Origin: Callaeas wilsoni
Taxonomy: Eukaryota; Chordata; Aves; Passeriformes; Callaeidae
Length of the DNA stretch: 64,000 nucleotides
Direction: 5' to 3'
NCBI GenBank assembly: GCA_013398955.1
Contig: VWPU01014812.1
Span: forward strand, 1 to 64,000
A model generated the notes under the pieces. The model saw only the letters and a program-made list of their open reading frames with translations, ran no database searches and was not told the origin of the DNA. Every line of letters starts with the position of its first letter. Within the stretch, counting starts at the first letter, position 1. A program made the translations under genes and the position numbers. Below, in pieces: positions 41,001 through 56,000 of this stretch.

Positions 41001-44000
41001 GTCCCCCCACCTCTTTTCTATTTCTTTCTCTTCATTCTTCTCTCTCTCTCTCATATTTACTATTAAATAAAGCCCATTCTATTGACTTTGGCATATGGTC
41101 TCGTTTGCACTACGAGAGGCATTTCTAATTCAGGCAGAGGCATTTCTAATAATTTTAAGAGCTAGACCCTAACAGGTGGTGAAGCCCTGGCACAGGTTGC
41201 CCAGCGACGTTGTGGCTGCCCCATCCCTGGAAGTGTTCAAGGCCAGGTAGGACAGGGCTTGGAGCACCCTGGGGTAGTGGAAGATGTCCCTGCCCGTGGC
41301 AGGGGGTGGGACTGGATGGGCTTCAAGGTCACTTCCAACCCAAACCCTCCTGGGATTCTGTGATTAATGGAAATATTAACCCTGAGCTCTGATCCTTAAC
41401 AAAACAAAACACCTCAATAATGCCCAAATTCCACATCTTTAATCTTGTATGTACCTTCAGAGTGCGCATGTTCCTGAGCATGACATCTCCGATGCGTTGG
41501 TAATCCCCTTTCACGTGAGCATTGGTTCTGCCTTCCCTGGAACACACGTAAGGAGGAAAGGAGAAGGCAACATACATGGGGGATCAAGAAATTTCTATTT
41601 TCTCCCTCCATCTTCCCCTGTAATTCAGGACATAATCTGTAGCCACTTGGCATTCCTATTTCACTGTTCAGATTGAAAACTTTGTGTATAAAACAGCAAA
41701 CACAAAGCCATGCTTGGAAAACTAAGAAAGGACTAGAAAGGAATTTGTGTGAAAGTCTATTTGAGAGTTTTACATTTCAGACCTCCAAATAAATGTCATA
41801 ACATGACCTCACCTGATTTTGTGAATTTATTTTTGTTCATACTTTGTTTACGTTGACCACCTCCTTTTGCAAGGTAGTTATATTGTAATATATAACATGT
41901 CAGGTCAGGAGAAAATAATACAAAGGGTGAGAGATTAAAAACATGATCTGTGAAATAAAACTGCATTGCAAGAACCAAACTCCCACCTTAATCACAGAAA
42001 AATCTCCTAGATTTTCACCTGGAAATTCATTAACTGGAAGGTGTGGAAAAGACACACACATTATCTTTCTGATCTTGTGTTCCTTTTTTTTTCTGAGGCT
42101 GGAGAGACACTATCAGATTGTATCAACAACTGATGACCTGAAAGGTGTTTTCCAATTCTGTGATTACAAAACCCTTGGTCTGGTGCACAAGTCATACAAC
42201 TACAGGATATTATATACAAGTCAAAGCTTGAAAAATGGGCTTTGTGCAATGTACTTAGTACTTTTTTAACAACTTTAACTTAGTAAAAGACTTCTCCTTG
42301 CTTCTATGGATGTGGAAATACCAATTGTACTCTGGTTTTGACATGTCAGTGTAGAAAAAGGTCCCCTGGCTCACTTACCAGAGGGAGAGCCTTTGTTCAA
42401 TCTCCTTCAGAAAGCCTCGATGGAACTCATAGATGGGGTCTATGTTGGAGAAGAGCAGTGTCATCAGGCCCTCTGGCATGGCATTCTCCTTGATGACAGC
42501 ACTGCGGAACCACTGCCAGAAAAGCAGAAATTCTCATCAGTTTCTCCGTTTCAGAAGCTCATTGTTAGTATGAAAATTCCTGCTCCTGCAGTGATGGAGG
42601 AGGAGAAAGTATGCACGGGGAAATGGCAGGAAGGAAGAAGAAATATTTAGGGAAGACGTAGTTTGTGAAAAATGAAAAGATGGGATTTTTTTCCTTGCCA
42701 AATATTAGGAAGATGAGGCACATGGCTGGCTCTGGGCACAAGCTTGTTTCTGAATGCAGTGATGGGATGGGTGGGGACAGCTGAGTGACAGTCAGTTACC
42801 CAGTGGCTGCCCCAGCTGCTGCCACTTCCACGCAGAAACAACTGCTCTCATACACCCGCAGCCCTGTGCAAGTTACTCAGCTGAAGACATCTCGTTGCAG
42901 GTCACACATTCCACACTTTATCACTTCCAGTTCCCCGCTTTCTGGGACAGGGATATCACAAAAATCCTCTGAGGTACCAGGTATTCCCCTTTCTTTTAGG
43001 AGAAGTGCTGGGAAGCCTGCAGGAGGAATTGGAGTGAGATGGTGCTCAATGAGCTTGCAGAGAACACCTCCACTGAGGCCACGCAGTGTTGAGGGACTCA
43101 AACTTTTCTTTGACGAAATTAAAACAACAGCTTACAGAAAGGCAACAGTCCCAGTGCTCAAACATGGAGCTCATGAACAAAAAAGCTCTTTCAGAAACAC
43201 AGCTAGAAGTTCATGCTGCCCTCCAAACCGGGACTCACTTGTCTATTCTGGGTGAAAGGAGGAGGAAGAAACAGAAGCAACGAAACAAGAAAAAACTCTT
43301 CAAACCCCCATGGGTTTGATGCCCTTTGCAACTGTCACCTGCTCTCAGATCCAAAGGCAGAAGGCTAAAAGCTTCCCAAGGAAAACCATGGAGAAGACGG
43401 CCAGGTTATAAACAGAGCTGGCAGCTATCACTGAAAGTGAATGCAAAACATTTTTAGGCTGTCCCTGTTCACAGTCTTCAGACCAAAAGTTTGCCTAAGT
43501 CATCAGGATGGCAGAGGATGTAGATGCTGGAGCAAACGCTGGAAGTGCAGAGAAGGTATCTGATCTCTCACAGAGGGAGCTATGGAACGAGGAAGGGGAC
43601 CTTGGCTCATGGATTACGCTACATAGCAAGAAGAAATTCCAAGTTTTCCCAACCTAACAATCACAAATCTGTTTAAAAAAGGGAAAAGAAATAAAGTCCA
43701 ACCCACTTACCACTGTGATAACCTCCAGGTCCTTTAAATAGGTGCGTTCTGTGGCAAGGATCTCCTTTGCTATGAAGTACGCCTTGTCAGTGGGGTAGCG
43801 CTGAAAGGACACGCAGCCATCAGTAAGCACAGAAACACAAACCTCTCTTTACTACTGGGCTTCAGCTCAAACCTCACATCCATTTCCCCTTGCTGTGTGC
43901 AAATGGAGCAGCTCATTACTAACAGGACACCTCTTCACTCAGTATCGCATTCCCAAATACTGACTTTACTATACAACACTCTTTATATTTCACGAGTATT

Positions 44001-47000
44001 GAAAAATAATGTCAATTATCATAGAAGCACAGATGGTTTAGGTTAGAAGGGACCTTAAAGCTTATCTCATTCCAACCCCCTGCCATGGGCAGGGACACCT
44101 TTCACTACACCAGGGTGCTCCAAGCCCTGTCCAATCAGGCCTTGGATATTTCCATTACATGAACTTCCATCTCAAATCAAAGGAGCACTTTACAAAAATA
44201 TGGAAACACTTATTCCAAGATTCCTAGATTTTAAACAGTTCTCTAACTGAACACAGCACAACAGACTTGCGAACAGTCCTCCTCCAATACTATTTATTTC
44301 CACTTACAGCTTTCGCTCAAGCTGCTCCTTTGAAGACCATATTAAATAGCTAAGAAAAAAATAAAATTAAACGGCAGCAGTTGTTGGCTGCATGATTGCT
44401 CTGGGCTGCTATTTAAAGAGAAGACAGAATAGGTATGGAAGAACAAAGGAATGAAGTGGTGGTAAGAGATGTTCTGCAGCTGCAACAGCACGAAATCAGA
44501 GTTAGTCTGAAAACATAGATTACTAAAAATCATGCAATATTAAGGAACTAGTCACTCTTCAAGGTAAGGGACTGCTTTGCCTCTTTAGCTCACTATGCTG
44601 GGCTGTAGTTCCATGCCAAATGCCACTGAGTCATGTCAAAATTTGGTCTCCTCCATCTCTGCCCCTCCTCAGGGAAACACTGCGTTGAAAAGTCTTTCTT
44701 CTGTTTCCTCGTATGTTCTGAGTTAATTAAAAATTCCCTTTATAGAGTCACTTTGAGATGCCTCCAGTGCTGTCAGCACAGCTACTGAGTGTTTCCCAAT
44801 CCTCCAGCTCCTGCCCATGGAGGAGACATTCTCCTGGTTGCTCACAAACCTCTCTGTTGAGTCCAGAGAATTCCTGGAGGTGTGTATCCTCAAACAATTA
44901 ATTTCGAGACACTGTCTAGTCTCTTGTTAGGTTATTTTATGCTAGTTATTGTAGTTCCACACATCAGCCCCTTCCCTGGGGGAACCAGAGGGCATACTTC
45001 TACTCACTCCACAGCCATCCTCTTAACTTCAATGTACCTGTTTCAGGTACACGGTGTCAGCCAAAGTCCTACCTAATCTTGGCTTTTTTCCTTGGGCTAT
45101 TTGTGGATGCTGAAATGCTGTTAGCAGGGAAATTTTCTCTTCTTGCATTCATTCTGTGAGAACTTTTCCTTTGCTGTGTAAGCTATGCAAACAATAGATA
45201 GGGTTTTTGTAAAGAGCATTCATATCTGGTATCTTCTGACCTTGTGTACATTATATTAGGAAAAAACATTTCTAAGTGAGTGTCTGAGACTTTGACCAAT
45301 CACCCTAGGAGAAGTGTGAACACTGTTCAATTGCTTTATGGAACTAGAATATATAAATGGTATTGTAAATTTAATAAATAATTCATTCCTCGCTCTGGAC
45401 TCCTGCCTCGCTGCATCTCTGAACCCCTGCTTAGAAACCCACAGGCTATTTACCTGACTGCAGGTCAGGGGGCATCCTTCCCAAACAGCCTCTTCCCAAA
45501 GGAAACACCACCATTTTTCTGACCTCCCTGGAGCCTAAGGTGAGGCAGTTTTACCGTCTCACTTGCCAGCCTCAGCAGCTCCTCGCATGACAGGAAAGTT
45601 TTTGCTGTCAGGGATGCTCTTGTGTAACACAGCTCTGGGTCCATCCCCTTCTGGACTATTTACAGGATCTTATTGCACTTCTTTGAAATCTTAGAGCATG
45701 AAGGTGTGTGAAAACGTGGGAGCATGACTTTTATTACACGGGCAGGTAGTGATAGGGGGAATTTTTTTTAAAAACTAAAACCACACCATGGTCATAACCT
45801 GTCACTTCTCAAAGCCTGCATGGATCACGTTTTTCACCACCTCTGTGCATTTCTGCAGGTTTTTGCTTCATTCTCCAGCCGACTGTGCTCTAACCTGGGG
45901 CACAAGAGGGCTTTTCTTTTCCCAGGCATCTTCTCTTCCTTTCTCCCTCCCCAACACATCAGCCCTTTCTGTTTATTCTCAGGAGTTCCTGCTCTTTCCA
46001 AATAGCTCCCTGCTGGAATTTAGTGCCCTTAACTTGCTTTTTTTCAGTCTTGTACCAGTCCTAAGTGCAGCCCTTGTGCAGCTGCTGGGCAGACCCTGCA
46101 GCAGAGGAGTGGAAAGGCTGTCACAGTGCACAGGGGCCCTGCCAAACACCTTCACTACTGCTCAGGCTCTGCAAGGGGGAAGAAAATCAGCTCACTCCTC
46201 AAAAAACCAAACACAAGAAGTCTCTGAGGTGGCAGTCTCCTTCTAGAGTCCAAAGAAAATGTTTCTACAACCGTGGCAGGCATCAAGGTAAGTATCCCCA
46301 CTTGGAAAAGCTGGTGTTTCACCATATCATGTACACACAATCCCACCTGGAAACCTTCAACACCCACCAGATGCAGCAACCCCAGCTTGCGGGGAGGGAA
46401 GAGCTCTAGTCTGAACTTGTAATGGCCAAAAATGTTTAACTTTTCACTTCAAACACCAGGCTTCAGATGTGTTAAAAATAACTCCGAGTGGGGGAACTCC
46501 CCCAAAAAGCCTAGCTTCAATGCCCTTTTTTAAGTGGGTTGCTACAACCAACCTCCGTTAGAAAAGGAACAGGGAGAAATCTATCAGCAAGATGAAAGAA
46601 ACACACAGTGATTTAAAAAGAAAGAAAAAAAACCTCATCTTTCTCGAGGTTTCAGTACAGGACCAGCAGCACCATGGCAGCACAGAGCAGACAGCACACA
46701 TTGTCAGAGCTGGAGAGTTTGCAGAACGTGCCCTGATTAACCAGGTGGAACTACAGCAGTATCACCTTCAAATCAGAATTCTAGTCAGAGAGAGATTGTA
46801 AGATAACATTTTTCTTGGACAATAAAGCTGAAAAGCTTCTGTGAAATCTAACCAATTTAACACTGGTTTCCTCCTGGGTCTGTTTCACTTAAAACTATGT
46901 CTCTGAATAGATATCAAAGCCTTGGAATGCTCAGGAGTTGACCAAGCTTAAGATCAATACAATTTAAAAAGTTCCCTTCTAAGGAGTCTCACTTTTATAA

Positions 47001-50000
47001 ACTGGTTTCAGCCTGAAGGAGAACACAAGCTGCCAAAACACCAGACCTTGCAGAATGCAGCAGAAAGGGTTGGGCTTCACATTTAAGTCAGCTAACACAG
47101 TCTCTGCTCATTATTTCCAAGCTATAAGGATAAATGAGAGGAGTTATTTTTAAAATAACTATGGAAACTCATAGTGGAGTGATCAGCCAAAGCTATAAAC
47201 TCCACCTCAGAAAGCCTAAATGAGACAGGGAAGCTGCCAGTCGGGTGGGTTGTCTGTGGCTCAGCTCCCAGTTACTGGTTAAACCTCCTTTTCTCTGGTA
47301 AACGCTTACTCACACCACGTCCACACCATGGGTGTTTCTCAACAGCATCACAGAGGTGCCTGCAGGTGCCCAAGAACATGCTAAATACACCAAAAAGCAG
47401 GGTCCTGTGACCTTCTTGCCTGAGGATCCTGACCCTGACAGAGGTAAGACAACCAGAACACTGGATGGGGCAAGCAGAAGAGCAGAAGCAAAGACCACAG
47501 GCGGTGGTTTCTTCTTCTTTGTGGCTGTATGGTAAACTGTAGATCCCAGTGTGGCCACCGATTGAGTTTGGACAGTGGAGCCTTCCTTGCACTGTAATGG
47601 AAGGTCCTGGGTCCTTCTCAGGCACCAAAGAGTCAACAAACCTCTCTGCAAGCAAGGCAAGGAGAGCAAAGAGTCTTCCAGAAAAATGGTCACGGAACTC
47701 TACTGTTAGGCAGACTTCTCTATCCTGCTGGAAGTAATGCAGCACATCCTGAGCTCTACATGGAGGCGAGGAAAACCCCACATCATGTGGGGGAGCCCCT
47801 GGTAAAGCAACCAGTGCTCACTGGTAGGCAGAAAGAAAGCAGCCCAGGCACAGAGCAGGACCTAGACATACGCACACCTTGAAGACCCAAAGCTGTTCCT
47901 GGTGTGAGACTCACTGCACCCACAAAAGTCAGGGGCATTTTTGTCCCGCTCTTTTCAGAAAGTGAGACTCAAGCTTCTGCAAGGCCAGAGCACTGTCCAC
48001 CTCTCTCCAGACAGAAGGGTCAGCCATGGAGAGAACAACTTCAACAACACGGCCAGCTCTGCTGAGCAAGCCCATGATGAAATGGGTGTGAGAGAATTCA
48101 CACTGAGCACAGTTCAAGGGGAACACCTCAGGAGCCCTCTAAAGCTCCTGTTATGGTCAGAATACCTGGAGGACCAATGTATTGTGAGATGGACCAATGA
48201 GACCGTGACAAGACTGCGTGGGAAAGAAGGAAACCAGGAAACACACACCTTTTACATTAACAAATAAACATCTCTGAGGATCATCGTGCCCAGCTCCCCA
48301 CGCCTTGCACATCCACCTGAAAATAAACCATCTGACTAGGGGCATCATCTGGATGTTCCCTGATCTTTGTTAGGCTTGGTGTTGTGACCACTTCTCTAGG
48401 GAACCTGTTCCAGGGATCAGCCTCGGGGTGAAGAACCTTTCCCTAATATCCAACCTGAACTAGTTTCCATTCTTGGGTACAACAGGTGGATTTCGAGCAC
48501 AGTTCCCTGGCACACTGCTCCTGCTAAAATGGGGAGGTGGCCCCAGTGGCCGTGCCAAGAAGACACAAGAAGATGCCAGGAGGGCACCGGGGACTTCTGC
48601 CACAATCACCACAGCCACCACATAATAAAACACCATCAGCATTCAGCACCCAGCCAGCACAGCTCCTCACCTGGCACCTTCAGTGCCCAGCACAGCTCCC
48701 ACCTCACCCCTTCCATGCTCAGCACAGCTCCCCCGTGGCACCATCATTCCCCAGGAACACCGGGATCTTACCTTCCGTTTCATTTCGTCATCCTCTTCTA
48801 TCCTGGCCCCGCCAGCATCGCTGAGGACAGGGCTCAGCAGAGGGGATGAGCCCTGAGTGACTGCATTCAAGTTCACCTGAAAGGCTGGGGTCAAGCCTAG
48901 GGGACTCTTCAGCACAAGGGAGGAGAGCTGGGGATGGTCCGCGGGGAGGCCTGGGTGGGAAGACAACAAGAAAATGGAGTGGAAAAGGAGAGAAAATTAT
49001 TTCAAAGATAGAGCAAATAAGGTGATTATCCACTGTTACAGCAAACCAGAATTGCAATCTCATACTATTTTAAAAAAGGTGAAAGAAAAAGAGCAAAAAG
49101 GCATACAAATCCAACTACTTCAGTGTATCTCAAAGTAAAGGGAGTGTTCCCTGCATCCCAGAGGTTACAGACACTGCGACAACTGCAGTTAAGGGAAGGA
49201 TAAATTGCTTATTGTCAAGGAAAAAGTGCTGCTGAGTAGCAGCACAGTTCACAACACAGGGTTATACTGCAGGGACAGGAATACAGCTTTTAATTCTTGC
49301 TTTTCAATATAAGAGTTACTTTTCAGCACAGGGAAAAGCTAGGACAAATTATTCCACGACTGGCCACTCCAGAAGACAAAGCATGTCAGAAATACATTCA
49401 GAAATCAGGGTATCTTCAAAATTGGTCCAAAGGGAAAGGAAAGCCTATTGCTATACAAAGAGAGAGCATGGAAAAAACTTCACTCCTGGCTTTTCTACGT
49501 ATGCAAGCAGAATAATCTCAAGGAAAACAATTTTGCAGCACTGAGTATTAACTGGATAGACACAATCCACAGCTAAACCTGTTAGAAGCACCAGGTACCA
49601 CCTTGCTTTAGATTATTAAACGTCTTCTTTTAAAAATTATTATTATTATTTTGTAGACCCTTTAGAGATTTCTGACACATCACAGTGAATTTAAGCCTCC
49701 TCTTTTCAGCATGTAGACCCCTCTCGGGGTGAAAATGACCATTCAAGATCAGCTTTTTTGTGCCAAAGGAAGGTGACAGACACACTAAGCCCACAGAATT
49801 CCTCCTAACCTCACATACTATTTTTCTGATCTTCCCTGTGATAAACAAATGAGTTTTCTCAGATCAGGCAACTAAACAGGTATCAGCACTTAAGCACCTA
49901 CAGCTCAAACACCCTCCCAAGCCTCCCCAGCAGGATTTGTTGTGTCACAAGCGCTAAACCTCCCGCCCAAAGACAAATGGGGAAATCAACAGCCAACCTC

Positions 50001-53000
50001 AAACTGCCAAATCATCATTTCCCTTAGAAATCACCACAAAAAGCTTTAAAAAAATCAGCTCTCACGGATATACAGTATGTCCTCACACCGTCATGGGTGC
50101 TGCAGGAGGAGCTGGGAGCTTTCGATTCCCAGCTGCTCCGGCTTGGAAAGCACACCCAGGGCGAGGCAGCCCCAGCCTGTAATTGCACATGGACAAACGC
50201 AGGAAGCTAAACAGAGCTGCACTCGGTCACCTGGAAGAGATTCAGATCATCCAGGCTGCAGAGTTAACTATTCGTACACTAGTCCAGCACCAGTTCTGGA
50301 GCAGATTTTTCCTTCTCCCTGAGCATTTTGTCCATTCACCTTGCTTTTAATATCGCCCCAGGAAAGCAACACTGAAAAAAGCATCTGTTTCACCTATCCG
50401 GGCACAGAATTCAAAGTTTGCTTTTACATGACAGGAATGCTGAAAAAACAGCTTCCAAACAAATGAGCTTGCAGGGGCGAGGAGCTTCTTTAAGTTCTTG
50501 GAATTTAACATGAAGTAGCAACAAATCCCAGAATCTGTAACTTGAATTGCTTCCAGACAGCCTGAAAGCTCAGATACAGTGGGAGCAAATGGGATATAAC
50601 TTGCTATAAACTGCTTTTGTAGTTGGGTTGTTCTACCTTTTATCTCCTCCAACAGAAGACGGCCAGTAAATTAATTTCAAACATTGAATCCGAATGCAAG
50701 AACCCCTCCCCAAAGCCAGAGTGACTGATGGAAATGAGAGGCACATTCACAGAATCATAGAAGGGTTTGGGTGGGAAGGGACCTTAACGCCCATCTCATC
50801 CCACCCCCTGCCATGGGCAGGGACATCTTCCACTACCCCAGGCTGCTCCAAGCCCTGTCCAGCCCAGCCTTGGACACTTCCAGGGATCCAGGGGCAGCCA
50901 CAGCTTCTCTGGGCAGCCTATGCCAGGGCCTCACTACTCTCACAAAGAAGAATTTACTCCACCTAAAATTTGCCTCCTTCGGCTTAAGGCCATTCCCTCT
51001 TGTCCTGTCACTTCCTATTTTTTTTCCCCTAGAAGAGGCTATAAGAAGTCACAGAGCAGCTCAGGTTAGCTTTTTGGCTAACACTTGTTTAATTAAATAT
51101 TTGATCTAAGCTCAGTATGATGGTGTGTCTTGGCAGATGATATTACAAGTGAGGACTGAGATTTTCCTTCTCCTAACCCAAGTCTTCTCCACCAGGCGGA
51201 CTCCAGGCAAGCAGGTAGGAGGTACAGCAATTCCTCATTCTCACGGAGAGGGATGGTAAAGGGAGAAGCCATTTCAGCTGCTGTTCAATGTAGAAAACTC
51301 CTAATTAGGTAGAAATATTGATGTGAAGATCAAAACACGTGAATGATTCCCTTTGACATCAAACCCTGGTGCTCCGAGGTCTTCCCTTCCCCACAGGCAG
51401 CATCCTCCAGGTACATTAAAAGGGATTATTCTTTCAGAGGGATGTTTCTGTGTTTCAATGTTCTGCATGAAGTGGAAATTTGTTCTCTACCAGTAATTCA
51501 CACAAACATGCCAAAGTGGTGTCTGTAAATGCTGTGAGCACAAGCCAGGCCTCCAAGCAATGGCGTGGGAATTCAGCGCTGTAGCCCAGACTGCCAGTCA
51601 TGGCTGCATCCTGCACACAACAAATTTCTGCCTCCACATCACACACAAATGCACTTGAGGCAACATCTAAAAATGCATCAGCTCGGTGTAATATTCCACA
51701 TACTCAAAGATCTTTAATTATACTAGTATTTCTTAGTTGCCCTACATAGCTAGAAACATATCCTTAAGCAAACAAACCCACAGCTTCATAAAGACCAGAT
51801 GCACATGATAGAAATAAAAAAATAAAGACTAATCAATGAAACATTGCAAAAGCACTGTAGTATGGAAGAGAACAGCTACAGAATATGGTGAGAATGCTGA
51901 GAATATCCTCCACAGCTACTGTGTAATACTGGTCACGTAGAAGCAGGCTCCATTTGATTTTCGCTGAGGTAACAAGCAGAATAATAAAATAATGAGCTTT
52001 TGGCATCACTTCCCAGATATTTTTTCAGCAGGTATTTCCATTCTTCGGTCTAAATTCAATTCCTACACAGAAAGCCAGAATTGAGTGTAGAGGCTGGCCA
52101 AAACAAAAAACACAGGTTCTGTAAGCTTTATGCCTGGATGCTTAAAATAATTCAAAGACAGACAACTAAAATGGTACCCCAATAATACTGAGCATTATGG
52201 GATGGACAAAAGCTATGTGAGGGTCAAATGTCAGCAACGGCTCCTTATCAAATGGAGTGGCTCTTGCAGTTCACAGAAAACCTTTAAAGCTACAACTTTA
52301 TTATTATATCATTGCTATTACTACTACTTCAAAAGGCAAAATTATTTTCAGGCTAAAGCCCTGCAGAGGGTGACCAGAGGATGATGGGAGCCTGCTCAGA
52401 GCCTCCCTTCCACCCAATGCCCTGCTGAACCCATCACAGGCACAGACCAAATGATTATTTCTAGAGTGAAAGTACTCAGTATTACTTCTGGAGTTGAAGT
52501 CATTAGCAAACTGATGTACTACAAGTAAAATCCTGGATATTTTCCCTATCTTCCTTATTTCAAAACATCACAACTAGCAGATTTTCCCTCTGTAAATCCT
52601 CCCTTTAAAAAGATGAGAAACAGTTGGGAGGTAAGAGAATCTTCCAAATTATCTAAGAGCCTAAAAAAACCTATGCGAGAGACTTTAAATTCAAAGATGT
52701 CTTTCTTATCCTCAGACAAATACAGGCCATGTCAAACATTAAAGCACATTTATAGCACTTGGCACATGACCTGTGAAGTCACACCTACACGTGGTTCTAT
52801 CAGAACCCTAAGGCTGGCCCCAGTTTTAGGGTTACACCCATAAAACAGCTGAAGCAATCCCAAACAACCACCCTTCTTTTGCCACCTTTCCACCTTGTAA
52901 AAGCCACACTCTTTGCAGGGAAGAGGATTTACCTAAACATTGGTCACAGACACCTGAAGGAGAACCTGCCAGCTAGAAAACATGCAATTGCCTTCACATG

Positions 53001-56000
53001 CTATGTTTGCAAAAAAGGACAATCTTCCAATAAAAACAGATATACAGGAGAGAGAGTTCAAAGGGACATACCCATTTTAAAAGAAAACGTCTCCACAATA
53101 AATATAATTCCTACAAAGAAATCTGAGCTTCTAATCCCATTTGTATCCCAAGCAAAAGATCTGCACAAACCAGGAATTTGAAACCCACACATCAGTGTTT
53201 GCCTACTGTGCTCTATTTTCAATGAAGTGGTACGGGGGAAAACTCTGTGGAGAAAGCTGGGAATAAAACTGTAAGATGCCTTGGCTAGGAGAACAAATAT
53301 TTATTCTATTTCAAAGATAAAGGTAATGAAAATAAAGCTAAAAAGCCCATGTTGTCATTTATATCAAAGTTTTCCTTGTTTTATTGCATAAACAATTAAA
53401 ATTATGAATTAGTACAAATCTGTAGGTTCATAATTGGCAATCTGAACAGACACAAAGATACTCAAAACCCCAACATATAATTCAATAAACATTTACCATA
53501 TAAAAGATAAAGTTCAAGAGATCAATTTAAAAAATTCCAGCTCTCTTTGTTTGAATGTAATCTTTTCCTGGCAAGAGTAGCACCTATGGAACTAGGGAGT
53601 CCCTCTAACCAAGGCACACGTACCCCTTAATGTACTGACAAATGGGAATTCTGTGTTTCGAGCAACTGCAGAACATTATGACTTTGGAAAATGTACAGGA
53701 ACACCTTCCCACAGAGCAGGTTCCATTAATCATGTTCCAAATTTGAGCTTCCAAACCTCCAGCTCACCCACTGGAGTAACCCTACGGGAGCCCACGGGCA
53801 GGTGATTAATTAAACAGATTTTATGATGCATCTGGAACTTCAGACAGAGAATGTATATGTACAGCCGTACATATACACACAGCCCTTGTGACAAGTGAGG
53901 TGTAAGAGCCCCTAAAAATGGCAGGCAATGACAGCTAAAGGACTGTATTGAGATCTGGGATTACACTCATTCAGTACTGAATAATTATGGCTTAGAATGT
54001 TTTGCAAAATGACAATAATGGGAATGACTTACCGACAGGTTTGCACCAAAAAAGCATAAAATTATAACAACTTTTATTAGTGTCTTCACAAAATCTTACC
54101 CTTACTAAGACTTGCAACTCGACAAAATCTACCGCCACCAAAAAAATCCCACCCAAAATAAAATCACCCAGCACCAAACCATAACCAAGCCACCAAAAAA
54201 ACCAGAATAAAAATCTCTTAAACAAAATCACCTATGACCACAATACAAATAAGCACAGGAAAAAGGAGATCAATACTTGGTATTATCCAGATTATTCAGC
54301 AACTCTGAAATTTACTGGAAATTAAAGTTGAGAGTAGATGGATATATCGCCCTATTCCACCCTAAAATAAAATATGGCAAGTCCTGGGAATATACAGCAT
54401 GTATTACTCTACTAATGAATACTTTAAAATTACAAAGTCTACGCACAATAGATAACACAGGTTAGTAAATTCAACAAAGCTTAACCAGGTGGTGGGTCGG
54501 TCAGAGAACATTCCATGACCCATGTTTTGTGCAAATTAAGTTTCATTAACTGCATAGATGACGACCAAAAATGCTCTGATGTAGCGCTTTACATTTAATA
54601 AATGTGTTTAAGCATCAGAAGGGCTGTAAGTACACACGTAGAGAAGTACAGGTGGGGATTCAATTGCTCACTCAAAACACCCATTTTGCTTTCTTTCAGT
54701 CGCACCACAACGTTCAGTTGAGCACTGCAGAGAGCTAAGCCCGGCAGCCTGACTCACTGGGAAAAGCCACTAATACTGGCATGCATCCTACAGCTGCCTG
54801 TGTTTGCTAAAACAGAACAGAGAGACGTGGAAGGATGGAAAACAGTCCTGCTGCACCGTGGGCTAAAACAGAACAGAGAGACGTGGAAGGATGGAAAACA
54901 GTCCTGCTGCACCGTGGGCTAAAACAGAACAGAGAGACGTGGAAGGATGGAAAACAGTCCTGCTGCACCGTGGGCTAAAACAGAACAGAGAGACGTGGAA
55001 GGATGGAAAACAGTCCTGCTGCACCGTGGGCTAAAACAGAACAGAGAGACGTGGAAGGATGGAAAACAGTCCTGCTGCACCGTGGAGCCCTGGCACGCTC
55101 CCTTTGCCGAGCCGGCGCTGCAGCAGCTGCTGGGTGCACGGTGTAGAGCAGCAGAACACACCTGGAAAGCCCTGTGGTTCTCCCACTGGAAAAGCACAGC
55201 TCTAAAACCTGTACGCTGGCTAGAAATGTTCGTACCTGCGTGTGTCCCCAGCTCCCCACGGGCTGGGAGGCAGAAAGCAAATGCGCAAGAGCCTGCAGAG
55301 GTGCGTGTTGGGAGGAGCAGGGCACGACCACTCTCTGGCCACAGACTCACAAAGTTTATACCCAGGTTTTATCTGCTCTACCACAGCTCCTCAAATGCTG
55401 CTTTCTTGAATGCAATACTCAACAAAGATCTTCTCGATCTTGTCATTTTTCCCAAGTCATTTCCCCTGTTTTCCACGCCACGTGGTTCCCGCAGCAGAGG
55501 TCACCGCCCAGGGACTGAGAGGCTCCTGGCTCTCACGCTGCCGGCTCAGCACTCACCTTCAGGAAAGGAAAACTTGTGTACTCAGGAAATAAACAGAAAC
55601 CAGTACCGGGAACTAAGTTTTAGTACCAACACTGTAAGAAGAAAATAAAACAAACCGCAGGGAATAATGCTGGAAGTTAAGCGGCATCGCCAGGACTCGG
55701 GACACATCGCGCTGCTCTCCAGTTCACCACGCCCCTCATGCTACCCAAAAGTAAATGAAGAGGACAGAGCAGGGGAAGACATTCCCTGTCTCACCTTCTC
55801 CTGCCACCTCAGGGCACAGCCAGGGGAGAAGAGGACAGCTCCACTGCTGCACTGAAAGAACCCACACATGGTGCTCGAGCTCCCTGAGAAGGTCTGAGCT
55901 GCTGCATTCCCTTGAGGGCAGCTGGTTTTCTCTCCAGCTCTACTGGAAAGAGAACCTGAATTTATGTCCCCGAAGGAAATTATAAAGAACCTTTGCTCAC

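Noticed and set aside
54947..55648. 233-codon plus-strand open frame
   Set aside because: Its start is inside the 56 bp minisatellite whose unit is not a multiple of 3; no splice context or homology.
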